Position numbers and translations under genes: made by a program. Below are positions 35,200-43,376 of a DNA stretch of 64,000 nt, in pieces. A model generated the notes under the pieces. That model searched no databases and was not told where the DNA came from. It saw only the letters and a program-made list of their open reading frames with translations. The first letter of the stretch is position 1. Each line of letters starts with the position of its first letter. Where the stretch lies: positions 1 to 64,000 of the forward strand of contig JAZPZY010000029.1 in NCBI GenBank assembly GCA_045544955.1, in the 5' to 3' direction. The stretch comes from SIG701 sp045544955. Its GTDB lineage: Bacteria; Bacillota; Clostridia; Oscillospirales; CAG-272.

Positions 35200-35991
35200 T
35201 CAGGCTTTTTTTCTGCGGTACTGAAGCGGCGTCATGCCTGTTTCACTCTTAAAGACGCGGCTGAAGTAGGAAACACTGCTGAAGCCGCAGCGCAAGCTTA
35301 CCTCTGTCACCGTGATGCGCTCCTTTTCCAGCATCACCTTTGCCATGACGATGCGCGTCTTGAGCACGTATTCCATGACGCTCATTTTTGTTTCTGCCTT
35401 GAAACGACGGCAGAAATGGTATTTGCTCACGTGGATGGCGTGACAGATATCGTCTATGCCCATATCCTCAAATATGTGCTGGTTTATATATTCAATGGCG
35501 CGGCTCACAAGCCCCGACGCACTGGGCACGCTTTCCAGAGAATATTTGTCGGCAAGGGCGCAAAGCTTCAGGGCAAGCCCGCCGATCATGGCACAAGAGC
35601 GTCCGTTGGATGCGTCACTTTCTGCGATCTCCTTCAGTGCCATATCAAAGCTGTCGTGCATATCCGCCGGGATAACGGCGTAAACGAATGCGCCTTCGCT
35701 GTATTTTTTGGCAATATCCCCGCCCACGGCATGCAGAAGTTCCTCCAGAACCGACTGTGGCACAAACAACTTCGTCCGCTCGTAGCAACGGGGATCGGCG
35801 GGCATGGTATAGTGATATTTCCCCGATCCGATAAAGCAGAGAACGCCCCGTCCGATGGGATAGGCATTTTCGCTGCATACGATGGAGCCGCCCTCGGAGT
35901 AGGTATACAGAAAGGTCGCCTTTTCCGTGGCATGCCAGATCTTGAACATGGCGTCACGGCCGTGCTCCCGGTATATGATCTCATAATCCAT
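35200..35991 (-). CDS. AraC-family transcriptional regulator, likely controls the divergent FAD/NanA operon
   Basis: A 263-residue regulator: cupin-like N-terminus (YTYSEGGSIVCSENAYP, GRGVLCFIGSGKYHY) and C-terminal double HTH (CHAIHVSKYHFCRRF, CGFSSVSYFSRVF, GMTPLQYRR). The ATG at 35991 follows AGGAG by 8 bases; an upstream ATG has no RBS. It is divergent from the operon starting at 36098, with a palindrome between them. Confidence 0.85.
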   Translation of the reverse strand: MDYEIIYREHGRDAMFKIWHATEKATFLYTYSEGGSIVCSENAYPIGRGVLCFIGSGKYHYTMPADPRCYERTKLFVPQSVLEELLHAVGGDIAKKYSEGAFVYAVIPADMHDSFDMALKEIAESDASNGRSCAMIGGLALKLCALADKYSLESVPSASGLVSRAIEYINQHIFEDMGIDDICHAIHVSKYHFCRRFKAETKMSVMEYVLKTRIVMAKVMLEKERITVTEVSLRCGFSSVSYFSRVFKSETGMTPLQYRRKKA

Positions 35992-36025
35992 TGGTGTGAC
36001 TCCTGTTGCTGATATGTTTGGGGTT

Positions 36026-36043
36026 ATTATATCACATATGTGA
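36026..36043. promoter_or_regulatory. Palindromic operator beside the AraC -10 element
   Basis: A perfect palindrome TCACATATGTGA (36032-36043) abuts a minus-strand TATAAT (36026-36031). Outer GTTGC and GCAAC arms (36005 and 36051) extend the dyad. It lies in the 106-bp divergent promoter region and is a candidate site for the regulator or a Crp-like protein. Confidence 0.5.
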
Positions 36044-36097
36044 AAAAAAAGCAACGTGAGTAAAAATATATAAAGAAACGTATCTGCTGGAGGTAAA

Positions 36098-37498
36098 ATG
36101 CTGTATTCAAGAGAAATCCCTGAAAAGAAACAAGTCGATCTTCTGGTGGCCGGCGGCGGCTTCGCCGGATTTGCGGCCGCCTACGCTGCGGCAAGAGAGG
36201 GACTTCACGTGCTGCTGATCGAGCGGAACTGCTGTCTCGGCGGCGTGGGCACGTCGGGACTGGTCACCGATATCCTCGGCGCAAAATATATAGACGGGGA
36301 GGGGAACGTCACCCTCACCGCAGGGGATGTTTTTGAACAAATAGAGAAGCGCCTTCTGAAAAGAGGCGCGGCGGTGGATATCAAAGATGTGGATTTCAAC
36401 CGGACGCCCCACGGCTGGCTTCGGGGGCTTGCCCACGGACTGATCTTCGATAAGGAGGAGATGAAGCTTCTCCTTGAGGAAATGCTTTCGGAGGTTGGGG
36501 CAGAACTGCTGTACGCCACCGAGATCGTGGACGTTATAAAGTCGGGGGATACGGTTCAATCCGTCATCGTGCATAACAAGAACGGTCTTTGCGCCATCGG
36601 CGCAGACCGCTTCGTTGATGCTACCGGCGATGCCGATCTTGTCCGTCTCGCCGGATGCCCTGTGTTCAAGGGCGATGCGGACGGCGGACTTTCGGCGGCA
36701 TCCCTTGAGATGCAGGTGGAGAACGTGGATGATGCAGTCCTTACGGAATATATGGATCGGACCGGAGATCGCCGATTCAAAGCGATCATCGCAGAGCTTA
36801 CCGAAAGGGGCGTGTGGCGCTTTCCGTACAACATATTCATATCGGTAAAGCTTGTCCGCGAAGGGACGTATATGATAAACACCATCCGGCAGGTGGGCGT
36901 TGACGGCTCTGACGCGGAGCATCTCACCCGCGCCGTGCTGGACGGCAGACGGGAAAACTACGAGCTTTTTTCCATCATGCGGCAGTATTTCCCAGGTTTC
37001 TCAAAGGCATCGGTGCGTGAGATTGCGCCGAGCATAGGCATACGGGAAACGTACCGCATCGACAGCGAGTATATTCTCACCGTGGACGATCTCGCCTCCG
37101 GAAAGACGTTCAGCGACAGCGTGGCACTTTCCTCTTACGGATGGGATATGCCCCATCCGAAGGATCCGAATTTGCATCCTGCGGCGGATATTGCACGTCC
37201 CTCGCCGTATTCCCCGATTCCGTACAGATGTCTTTTGCCAAAAGGAGTGGATAATCTGATCACCGTGGGCCGGTGCATCGGTGCGGAGAGGGAAGTGCTG
37301 GGGCCTCTCCGGGTAATGGGAGCCGTGATTGCCATGGGTACCGCCGCCGGTATTGCGGCTGCCGTGGCTAAGGAGTACGGACGCCCGTTCCGGGACGTTC
37401 CCGTAAAGGAACTCCGCCGCCGTATCACCGCCCGGGGCGGTATTACCTCGCCCGGTGAGGTAAAATATCTTTTCAAAGGAGTAAAGGAGAACCCATAA
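36098..37498 (+). CDS. FAD-dependent oxidoreductase (FAD_oxidored family)
   Basis: A 466-residue flavoprotein. The dinucleotide-binding motif VAGGGFAGFAAAYAA (about 17-31) with IERNCCLGG behind it is typical of the FAD_oxidored family common in polysaccharide loci. A late motif, NLITVGRCIGAEREVLGPLRVMG in outline, marks the C-terminal FAD contact (landmarks VGRCIGAE and LRVMG). The substrate is unknown; oxidation of a sugar or sugar acid is likely from the neighbours. GGAGG precedes ATG 36098. It overlaps the next gene by one base (TAATG). Confidence 0.75.
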   Translation: MLYSREIPEKKQVDLLVAGGGFAGFAAAYAAAREGLHVLLIERNCCLGGVGTSGLVTDILGAKYIDGEGNVTLTAGDVFEQIEKRLLKRGAAVDIKDVDFNRTPHGWLRGLAHGLIFDKEEMKLLLEEMLSEVGAELLYATEIVDVIKSGDTVQSVIVHNKNGLCAIGADRFVDATGDADLVRLAGCPVFKGDADGGLSAASLEMQVENVDDAVLTEYMDRTGDRRFKAIIAELTERGVWRFPYNIFISVKLVREGTYMINTIRQVGVDGSDAEHLTRAVLDGRRENYELFSIMRQYFPGFSKASVREIAPSIGIRETYRIDSEYILTVDDLASGKTFSDSVALSSYGWDMPHPKDPNLHPAADIARPSPYSPIPYRCLLPKGVDNLITVGRCIGAEREVLGPLRVMGAVIAMGTAAGIAAAVAKEYGRPFRDVPVKELRRRITARGGITSPGEVKYLFKGVKENP

Positions 37499-38553
37499 TG
37501 GCAATAGAAAAATTCACCGTCAGCAAAGACGACAGCATCTACGAAGCGTGGCCGGACGTGGTGCTGACGGCGGGAGGGAAACTTATCGCCGTGTTTACCG
37601 AATGCACCCGTCACAGTGATCGGGAAAACGCACGGATCGTGCTGGTGGAGAGCACCGACCGGGGGCGTACCTGGTCGGAGAAAAAATATCTTACCGAAAT
37701 TTGCCCCGCGGACAATTACTTCAACTGTGCCAGAATCACCAAACTTCCGGACGGCACGCTCGCCATCCTCTGTGATAAACTGACACGAAATCCCGACATC
37801 AAAGCCGAGTGCCAGTCCTCTGAGATTCACCTGTGGACGGCGGATCCGGAGGGGATCGAATGGCGTCACGAGGCGGCGTATCCCTTCTGCGGCATCGTGC
37901 CGGATAAACTTTTGGAACTTCCTTCCGGTCGGCGGATCATTGCCGCCCATTTCCTCAATGAAAAAACGGACAAGCTGGAGCAGTATCTGTGGTACAGTGA
38001 TGACCACGGTAAAACCTGGTCAGACCGTGTTACCGTTGCCGCCTCGCCCGAGTACAATCTCTGCGAGGTGTCGCTTCTCCCCTGCGGTGAGAATACGCTG
38101 GTGGCTCTGCTGCGGGAAAATTCCGGCCTTGGCGAGGATATCCTCATGACCGTATCCCACGATGAGGGTGAGACCTGGTCGGAGATCGGCCACACGCCCA
38201 TCTGCGGTGGACACAGACCTACCTCCGGCCGGCTTTTGGACGGCAGGATCATGGTGACGTATCGGTTCGTCCCTTCCCATGGATTTCAGAACGCTTTCGC
38301 CGCCTTTATCACGGAGAAGTCCCTTCTCTCGGGTGACCGCGGTGCAAAAATTCGTGTGATGCCACTGGACTACGACCGCAATCCCGTTTCCGATACGGGC
38401 TATACGGGCTGGGTACAGTTCGACGACGGCGAGATCTACGTGATAAACTATATCAAGGATGATGCCAAAAAGGCGTACATCCGGGGCTACAGCTTCCGTC
38501 CGGAGGACGTGGAATTTCCGAGGGATCGCTTCGGCGAGGATAACTATTTCTGA
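37498..38553 (+). CDS. Asp-box (BNR) sialidase-like protein, cytoplasmic
   Basis: A 351-residue six-bladed-propeller-type protein with three clear Asp boxes: STDRGRTWSE, SDDHGKTWSD and SHDEGETWSE. Sialidases of GH33 share this fold and cleave terminal sialic acid, and the next gene is a sialic-acid-lyase homologue. However, the RIP/FRIP motif and the full arginine triad are not evident to me, so another Asp-box hydrolase or isomerase is possible. No signal peptide, meaning it would act on imported material. It overlaps the preceding stop by one base. Confidence 0.65.
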   Translation: MAIEKFTVSKDDSIYEAWPDVVLTAGGKLIAVFTECTRHSDRENARIVLVESTDRGRTWSEKKYLTEICPADNYFNCARITKLPDGTLAILCDKLTRNPDIKAECQSSEIHLWTADPEGIEWRHEAAYPFCGIVPDKLLELPSGRRIIAAHFLNEKTDKLEQYLWYSDDHGKTWSDRVTVAASPEYNLCEVSLLPCGENTLVALLRENSGLGEDILMTVSHDEGETWSEIGHTPICGGHRPTSGRLLDGRIMVTYRFVPSHGFQNAFAAFITEKSLLSGDRGAKIRVMPLDYDRNPVSDTGYTGWVQFDDGEIYVINYIKDDAKKAYIRGYSFRPEDVEFPRDRFGEDNYF

Positions 38554-38586
38554 TTAAAAAATATTTCTATAAAGGTGGAACGTATT

Positions 38587-39456
38587 ATGAAAAACTTCAA
38601 AGGCATATTCACGGCACTTCTGACTCCGTTTGATGCAACCGATGCGGTGAACGAAAAAGAACTCCGCCGGCTGATCGATTTTAATCTGGACATGGGCGTT
38701 AACGGATTTTACGTTACGGGAAGCACGGGTGAGGCGTTTATGCTCACCACCGAGGAGCGTATGCGTGTGATGGAGATCGTCCGTGATGCGGCGCCTGCGT
38801 CTACGCTGATCGCCCACGTTGGCTCAGTGGACGAGCGTGCGGCAGTCAGACTCGCCGCCCATGCGGCACACCTTGGATATGATCTGGTATCCTCCGTATC
38901 GCCGTTCTATTATAAGTTCTCCTTCCGTGAGATCAGAGAATATTACGAGCGCGTGGCGGACGCCGCAGGGATTCCCATGCTCGTGTATCACATTCCGGCT
39001 TTCTCCGGCGTCAATATGGGGGTGGGCGAGATGGATGCCTTCCTCTCCGATTCTCGGTTTATCGGTATAAAGTACACGTCCAACGACTTTTTTACCATGG
39101 AAAGCTGCAAGAGTCTGCATCCCGATAAGCTGATTTACAACGGCTACGACGAAATGCTTCTTGCCGGTCTTGCCATGGGTGCGGACGGAGCCATCGGCAG
39201 TACGTATAACTTCATGGCGGACAAATTTGTGAAGATCTACTCCTTGTTTGCCGAGAACAGGATCGACGAGGCAAGAGCCGTCCAGCAGGAGGCAAACCGC
39301 ATTATCACCATTCTTTGCGATTTGGGCGTTATGCAGGCAGAGAAGGAAGTCCTCTGCCAGCTTGGCTTTGATTTCGGCGAGTGCCGCCGTCCTTTCGGTG
39401 AACTGAACGAAGAACAAAAGGGAAGAATTGCCCGGGAGATCATACCGCATCTCTGA
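38587..39456 (+). CDS. N-acetylneuraminate lyase / DapA-family aldolase
   Basis: A 289-residue class I aldolase. YVTGSTGEAFML (near residue 43) is the substrate carboxylate loop with the GSTGE form used by sialic acid lyases. LVYHIPAF carries the catalytic Tyr, and FIGIKYTSNDF the Schiff-base Lys (near residue 162). NanA-type enzymes split N-acetylneuraminate to ManNAc and pyruvate. ATG 38587 has AAAGGTGG 8 bases upstream. It ends the operon. Other pyruvate-dependent sugar-acid aldolases of the same family cannot be excluded, and no ManNAc kinase or epimerase gene is in the window. Confidence 0.75.
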   Translation: MKNFKGIFTALLTPFDATDAVNEKELRRLIDFNLDMGVNGFYVTGSTGEAFMLTTEERMRVMEIVRDAAPASTLIAHVGSVDERAAVRLAAHAAHLGYDLVSSVSPFYYKFSFREIREYYERVADAAGIPMLVYHIPAFSGVNMGVGEMDAFLSDSRFIGIKYTSNDFFTMESCKSLHPDKLIYNGYDEMLLAGLAMGADGAIGSTYNFMADKFVKIYSLFAENRIDEARAVQQEANRIITILCDLGVMQAEKEVLCQLGFDFGECRRPFGELNEEQKGRIAREIIPHL

Positions 39457-39525
39457 GAAAGATGCCTGCCGTCGGGCAGTTTTTCGACGTGTGCCGAGCG
39501 GATTTTACAAAAAAGTGCAAAGCGT

Positions 39526-39687
39526 CATCCATTCTGGTATTCTATCTTTTGTTCTTTTTGCTCATTGCTATTTGTAATATAAAAAGGCAATGTGCTTTCT
39601 TATAACAATGGTATAATCATCCGGAGGAGGCCTTATTTAGTACGGTTCCCATAAGTCATCTGTTTTATAGCACAGGATTTTTTTCAT
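39526..39687 (-). pseudogene. Ghost of the bile salt hydrolase gene: both ends kept, coding interior lost
   Basis: TGCAAAG and the segment 39534-39559 match the last dozen codons of the gene at 29732-30718 (ending EQKIEYQNG, stop). From about 39561 on, the sequence matches the region upstream of that gene (30737 onward), including ATCATCCGGA, the 16-codon frame and the hairpin. About 970 bases, nearly the whole coding region, are missing. It lies just downstream of the NanA-like gene. Confidence 0.7.
39637..39687 (-). CDS. Second copy of the conserved 16-residue frame
   Basis: Reads MKKILCYKTDDLWEPY then TAA, matching MKKQNCYKTSALWELY at 30811-30861 in length, first three residues, CYKT, LWE, Tyr and stop. 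It no longer precedes an intact hydrolase gene. Confidence 0.35.
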   Translation of the reverse strand: MKKILCYKTDDLWEPY

Positions 39688-39707
39688 AACCTCAAAATGA
39701 GCCACAA

Positions 39708-39745
39708 GGGGCTGGTGCATTTCAGAATGCAACAGCCCCATATTT
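39708..39745. terminator. Terminator hairpin downstream of the NanA-like gene
   Basis: GGGGCTGGTGCATT (39708-39721) / AATGCAACAGCCCC (39726-39739), then ATATTTTT. It is homologous to the hairpin at 30882-30911. Confidence 0.65.
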
Positions 39746-39822
39746 TTGCGTCGTTTGCGCAAACATTTGAAATTTTGCAAAAATTTGCAGACATCCTCCT
39801 TGTTTTCGTGAATCACATCGTA

Positions 39823-39848
39823 AAAACGCCGCACTGCGGCTTTTTTTC
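39823..39848. terminator. Bidirectional terminator before the KDPG aldolase stop
   Basis: GCCGCA-C-TGCGGC (39828-39840) with A5 on the left and T8 on the right, so it can stop transcripts from either side. It is suited to the minus-strand aldolase/kinase pair. Confidence 0.7.
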
Positions 39849-39899
39849 GCACATCATTTGAAACGCATCATTCATTTACGTTGGCACGCCATCTTTGTA

Positions 39900-40550
39900 T
39901 CAGAATTGCGAAGTGAACAATTTTGCACGGCGTGTTATTTCTTCATAATTGCCTGCGAATATAGCCTTTTTATCAGCTATGGCAGTAGCAACACCGATTC
40001 CCTTTGCGCCTGCTTCAAGGTATTCCACCAAATTCTCATGGTTGACTCCACCGGTAGCTACGAACTTTATGTGTGAAAGCGGAACTGTAAGTGCCTTCAG
40101 ATAAGAAATCCTGACTTCAGAATTTGGAAACAGCTTTACAAAATCAGCGCCATAACGATGCGCGTTTGCCGCCTCGCTGGGGGTAAATGCACCGGGGATC
40201 GACACCATACCAAGCTCACGCGTTTTCCTTATGACCGGCTCATAGCAATCGGGAGAAATAATAAATTCCGCTCCGGCCTTGTAAGCAAGTGCAAGCTGTG
40301 TTTCTGTCATAACCGTTCCCGCACCGATTCTGACTTTGCCCTCAAAATTCTCTTTTAGCGCGCGGATATTTGCCGCAGTAACCTCGTCGCTCACGGTGCC
40401 TGATTGATCAAAGGTAACTTCAACCAGTTTGACCCCGCCTTTTTCCATTGCATCAACCGCACAGATCAACTGATCTGTCGTAAATCCGCGCATAATAACA
40501 ATGATTTTATTTTTTTCAATATCTTTAATGATTTCTTCTCTGTTAAGCAT
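39900..40550 (-). CDS. eda: 2-keto-3-deoxy-6-phosphogluconate / 4-hydroxy-2-oxoglutarate aldolase (Eda family)
   Basis: A 216-residue class I aldolase. KLVEVTFD supplies the catalytic Glu, GAGTVMTETQLALAYKAGA is the family core, and DFVKLFPNSEV the Schiff-base Lys. It splits KDPG into pyruvate and glyceraldehyde 3-phosphate, closing Entner-Doudoroff or uronate catabolism. It is two bases after a P-loop kinase gene, so the two form an operon. The base composition is visibly more AT-rich than its surroundings, hinting at separate ancestry. Confidence 0.85.
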   Translation of the reverse strand: MLNREEIIKDIEKNKIIVIMRGFTTDQLICAVDAMEKGGVKLVEVTFDQSGTVSDEVTAANIRALKENFEGKVRIGAGTVMTETQLALAYKAGAEFIISPDCYEPVIRKTRELGMVSIPGAFTPSEAANAHRYGADFVKLFPNSEVRISYLKALTVPLSHIKFVATGGVNHENLVEYLEAGAKGIGVATAIADKKAIFAGNYEEITRRAKLFTSQF

Positions 40551-40552
40551 TA

Positions 40553-41143
40553 TTATTCTCCCAAAATGATTTTTATTGTTTCTTTTAAGGAAAGCTTTAC
40601 CGCTTCATCGCTTGCTGTATCAAAAATCATAAATCTGTCAACTGCTCCCGCATCCTCAAGCTCATACGGCGGAGCATAATTCGTTTTTTTGACGTAGGCT
40701 TCCCAGTTTTCAAGCTTCAGAATATCTCTGTCGGAGTTCCTTTTTTTCATTCTTTCATAGCAGAGTGATAATGGTGCCGTAACCCATATCATCAAAAGCT
40801 CGGCATCAAGATCGTTTGCCTTGTCTTTAAGCGATCTCATATATTCTGTGCTGCGAACCTCTTTACCGAAAGGCGCACTCAAAATAACATGCCTCGCAAA
40901 GCGAAGCGTAGAAAAAGCGATAGTAAGAATGGTGGAATATTCGGCAGAGCGAAGATTATTAATATAAAACTCTCCGTCCATATCAATCTCTTTGCCGCAA
41001 ACGGTGAATGAGGTGCGAAGCAGATCACAAAGATCATCTTTATCAAGGTAAACCACATTCTCAAGCGACTTTGCGATCAGCTCGGAAACGTACGTCTTTC
41101 CGCAAGCTGGCGGTGCAGCAACAAAGATCAATTTTTTCTTCAT
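40553..41143 (-). CDS. P-loop kinase-like ATPase paired with the KDPG aldolase
   Basis: About 196 residues. Walker A is APPACGKTYVS at the very N-terminus, a lid-like segment CYERMKKRNSDRD is near residue 130, and the size is that of a nucleoside or sugar kinase of the AAA_33/zeta-toxin-like group. Start choice is uncertain: ATG 41143, or a GTG at 41155 whose RBS would be too close. Being directly upstream of eda, it may phosphorylate 2-keto-3-deoxygluconate or a related acid, replacing the usual PfkB-type KDG kinase. That role is inference. Confidence 0.6.
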   Translation of the reverse strand: MKKKLIFVAAPPACGKTYVSELIAKSLENVVYLDKDDLCDLLRTSFTVCGKEIDMDGEFYINNLRSAEYSTILTIAFSTLRFARHVILSAPFGKEVRSTEYMRSLKDKANDLDAELLMIWVTAPLSLCYERMKKRNSDRDILKLENWEAYVKKTNYAPPYELEDAGAVDRFMIFDTASDEAVKLSLKETIKIILGE

Positions 41144-41397
41144 AATAACGTGCACGGCCTTTCAAAAAATTCAATAATATGTCGTATAGTGCAGCATATC
41201 CGTTGTTGATCGTCAAGAAAAAACACGATTTATCCCTTTAGCGAAAGAGTGAGCGTTGTGTTACGCCCCGTTTCAAGGGGGATACGTTCTTTTTATTGGC
41301 AATTCAAATTCAAATCTCAATTTCACCGGCGTTTTATCTGATTATTTACAGAAAAGAGGCGGGGGCGCTTTGCGGCGGCTGTCTTTTTCGTCTGTGG

Positions 41398-42285
41398 TCA
41401 CGCGTGTGTTTTTCTGTATTCGCCGGGGGTCATGCCGAATCGTTTTACAAAAGCCAGATGGTACCCGGCAAGTGAGGTGTAACCTACCGCATAGGCGATC
41501 TGCTCCACAGCCATGTTGGTATTCGTCAGTTTGCGAAGGGAGGTCTGCAGGCGGCGGTCCGCCAGCTTTTCCCGAAACCCGGTGCCGAATATTTCGTGCA
41601 TGGTGCGGCTCAGCTGCCGTTCCGACAGTCCCAGTTCCCTCGCAAGATCTGCACCGGTAACCTGCTTTGTGAAGTTTTTATCGATCCAGTTTTCGATATA
41701 ATTGTACCGGCTGTTTCGCTCGGTAGCGGGCGGCGGAGAAAAAGCCGCCACCGGTGTGGGAGAATCCGTAATCGCACGCAGAACGTTTATGAAAAGCTGC
41801 TGGATAAGAAGCGTAAGCTGGGTTTTGCCGGCGAGGGCGGTTTCAGTCAGCTCCCCGTATATTTTTCCCAAAAGCACAGGGACGTCCGATTCGTCCCGGA
41901 AAATGATCGGTGCGGTCAGTTTTTCCAGTGCCCCCTGAAAGGTTTCGTACAGCGGCTCTTCTTCCTTGTGTGCCTCACCGGAATGTGTACAGGAAAATCG
42001 CAGGTATACGAGTTTTTTCGGGTATCCATCCGAGTAGGCACAGTGATACACGCCCGGCGGTGTCATGCATGCCATGGACGAATTCATGCTGATGTCGCAA
42101 TCGTCGTCGAATACGATGTTGAACGGTGTATCCACGGACGAAACCAGTTCAAAATACGGATGGGTATGCAGATAGGGTACGTATCGCACACCCGGTTCAC
42201 CCGGATGGGAATTTACCACGATGCTCAGCTTCATATCTGTAAGCCGCACGTCCAGTGACACACGGAAGCCGTTTGCTTCTATCAT
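41398..42285 (-). CDS. AraC-family transcriptional regulator, likely controls the 43-54 kb operon
   Basis: A 295-residue regulator with a cupin-like N-terminus (YVPYLHTHPYFELVSS, about 36-51) and C-terminal double HTH (ARELGLSERQLSRTM, AVGYTSLAGYHLAFV, GMTPGEYRK). GGAG precedes the ATG at 42285. It is divergent from the operon whose first frame starts at 42554. The 254 bases to its left (41144-41397) hold no gene I can support. Confidence 0.85.
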   Translation of the reverse strand: MIEANGFRVSLDVRLTDMKLSIVVNSHPGEPGVRYVPYLHTHPYFELVSSVDTPFNIVFDDDCDISMNSSMACMTPPGVYHCAYSDGYPKKLVYLRFSCTHSGEAHKEEEPLYETFQGALEKLTAPIIFRDESDVPVLLGKIYGELTETALAGKTQLTLLIQQLFINVLRAITDSPTPVAAFSPPPATERNSRYNYIENWIDKNFTKQVTGADLARELGLSERQLSRTMHEIFGTGFREKLADRRLQTSLRKLTNTNMAVEQIAYAVGYTSLAGYHLAFVKRFGMTPGEYRKTHA

Positions 42286-42475
42286 TCCACACTCTCTCCT
42301 TTCCCGAAAAATGCAGCTGAAATGAGGCGATTCTCTGCTCTCATTGTATCATATTCTTGTCGGCTTGGCAAGGGGAAAATGCCATTCTCCTTAAAAAAAT
42401 GAACATGCCTTAAAAAACCGGACAAAAGCCTTTGGAATATTGGCATGCGGCAGTATTTTTTTTGTAAAGAGGCGG

Positions 42476-42484
42476 TGATATAAT
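42476..42484 (+). promoter_or_regulatory. Extended -10 promoter of the long oxidoreductase operon
   Basis: TG-A-TATAAT (TATAAT at 42479-42484) without a good -35 at the right distance. Weak -35 suits activation by the divergent AraC protein. Confidence 0.5.
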
Positions 42485-42553
42485 GTAGGTAACAGCGGTA
42501 CTGCTTTCGATTATTGCACCGCCGAAACGTTTCTGAAAGGTGAACGAATACTT

Positions 42554-43324
42554 ATGAAATTCACAACTACATAGAGCCATCGCCCCTACACGCTTCCTTT
42601 CCGTGAAAAGCGTGCGGTTAATCCGTACGTTTGCCGTCTTTCTCACGATGCATCCAGCTTCACGCTGGAATACATTGATAACGGTGCTCCAGAGGCAGCA
42701 CACCGGCTCCTGTGGCGTGTCCGGGATACCGGTGCGTTCAGTGAGGTTCCGCTGACCGATGGCACTATTACCGTAAACGGGCTTTCCGCCGATACGGATT
42801 ACGAATTGTACGTGGAGCGTGCGGACGGGAGCGGTGCACGGTCCGAAACCCGCCTCGTGCGTGTGGGATTTGTCCCCGGCAAGGTGATAAACTACCTTCA
42901 TCCCGAGGACACCGCCTACGCCTTTTCCGGCACGTCGGTGGATTCGCCTTCTCTGGTAAAACTGCCCACCGGACGGCTGATCGATCTGCCCATCCGGGAT
43001 TCCAAATCCCCCATTCTGTTTGACGACGTGACCGGGCGGTACTATATGCTCTGCAACTACGCACCCGAGGGAGCAAACGTGGGACGCACGATCTGTGCCC
43101 TTATGTGGTCGGAGGATCTTGAATCCTGGACGCTTGACCGCCTCGTTATGGATTTCAGAGAACAGCCGCCGAAGCTGTTCGGTATTCAGTATTTTGATTA
43201 CGTCTTTGACGGGGAGGATATCGTTTTTATCAGCCGTACAGCTTGCTGCGGTGCTTCCAATTTCCACGATGCAAACCACCAGACCTTCCATCGGATCAAA
43301 AACTTCCGCGGGGAGGGAAAATAA
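42554..43324 (+). pseudogene. Broken beta-propeller gene: in-frame TAG at codon 7 and probable internal deletion
   Basis: From ATG 42554 the frame reads MKFTTT, TAG (42572-42574), then SHRPYTLPFREKRAVNPYV and stays open and protein-like to 43324. An N-terminal fibronectin-like domain (LSADTDYELYVE) is followed by the start of a propeller domain (TAYAFSGTSVDSPSLVKLPTGRL) that jumps directly to late-blade motifs (FDDVTGRYYMLCNY, SEDLESWTLDRL, DANHQTFHRI). About 250 residues is too short for a full propeller, so an interior piece seems lost. TGG to TAG would explain the stop. TAG is a normal stop here (the MATE gene ends with it). Likely once a glycoside-processing protein of this operon. Confidence 0.6.
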
Positions 43325-43376
43325 ATACGACCGGCGGAGAAAGCAACATAAAAAATACTATTCGGAGGATAAAATT

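Noticed and set aside
42572..42574. TAG as a recoded sense codon (reassigned or pyrrolysine-type)
   Set aside because: TAG ends the intact MATE gene at 12317, so it is a normal stop here. A TGG to TAG mutation in an already shortened gene is simpler.
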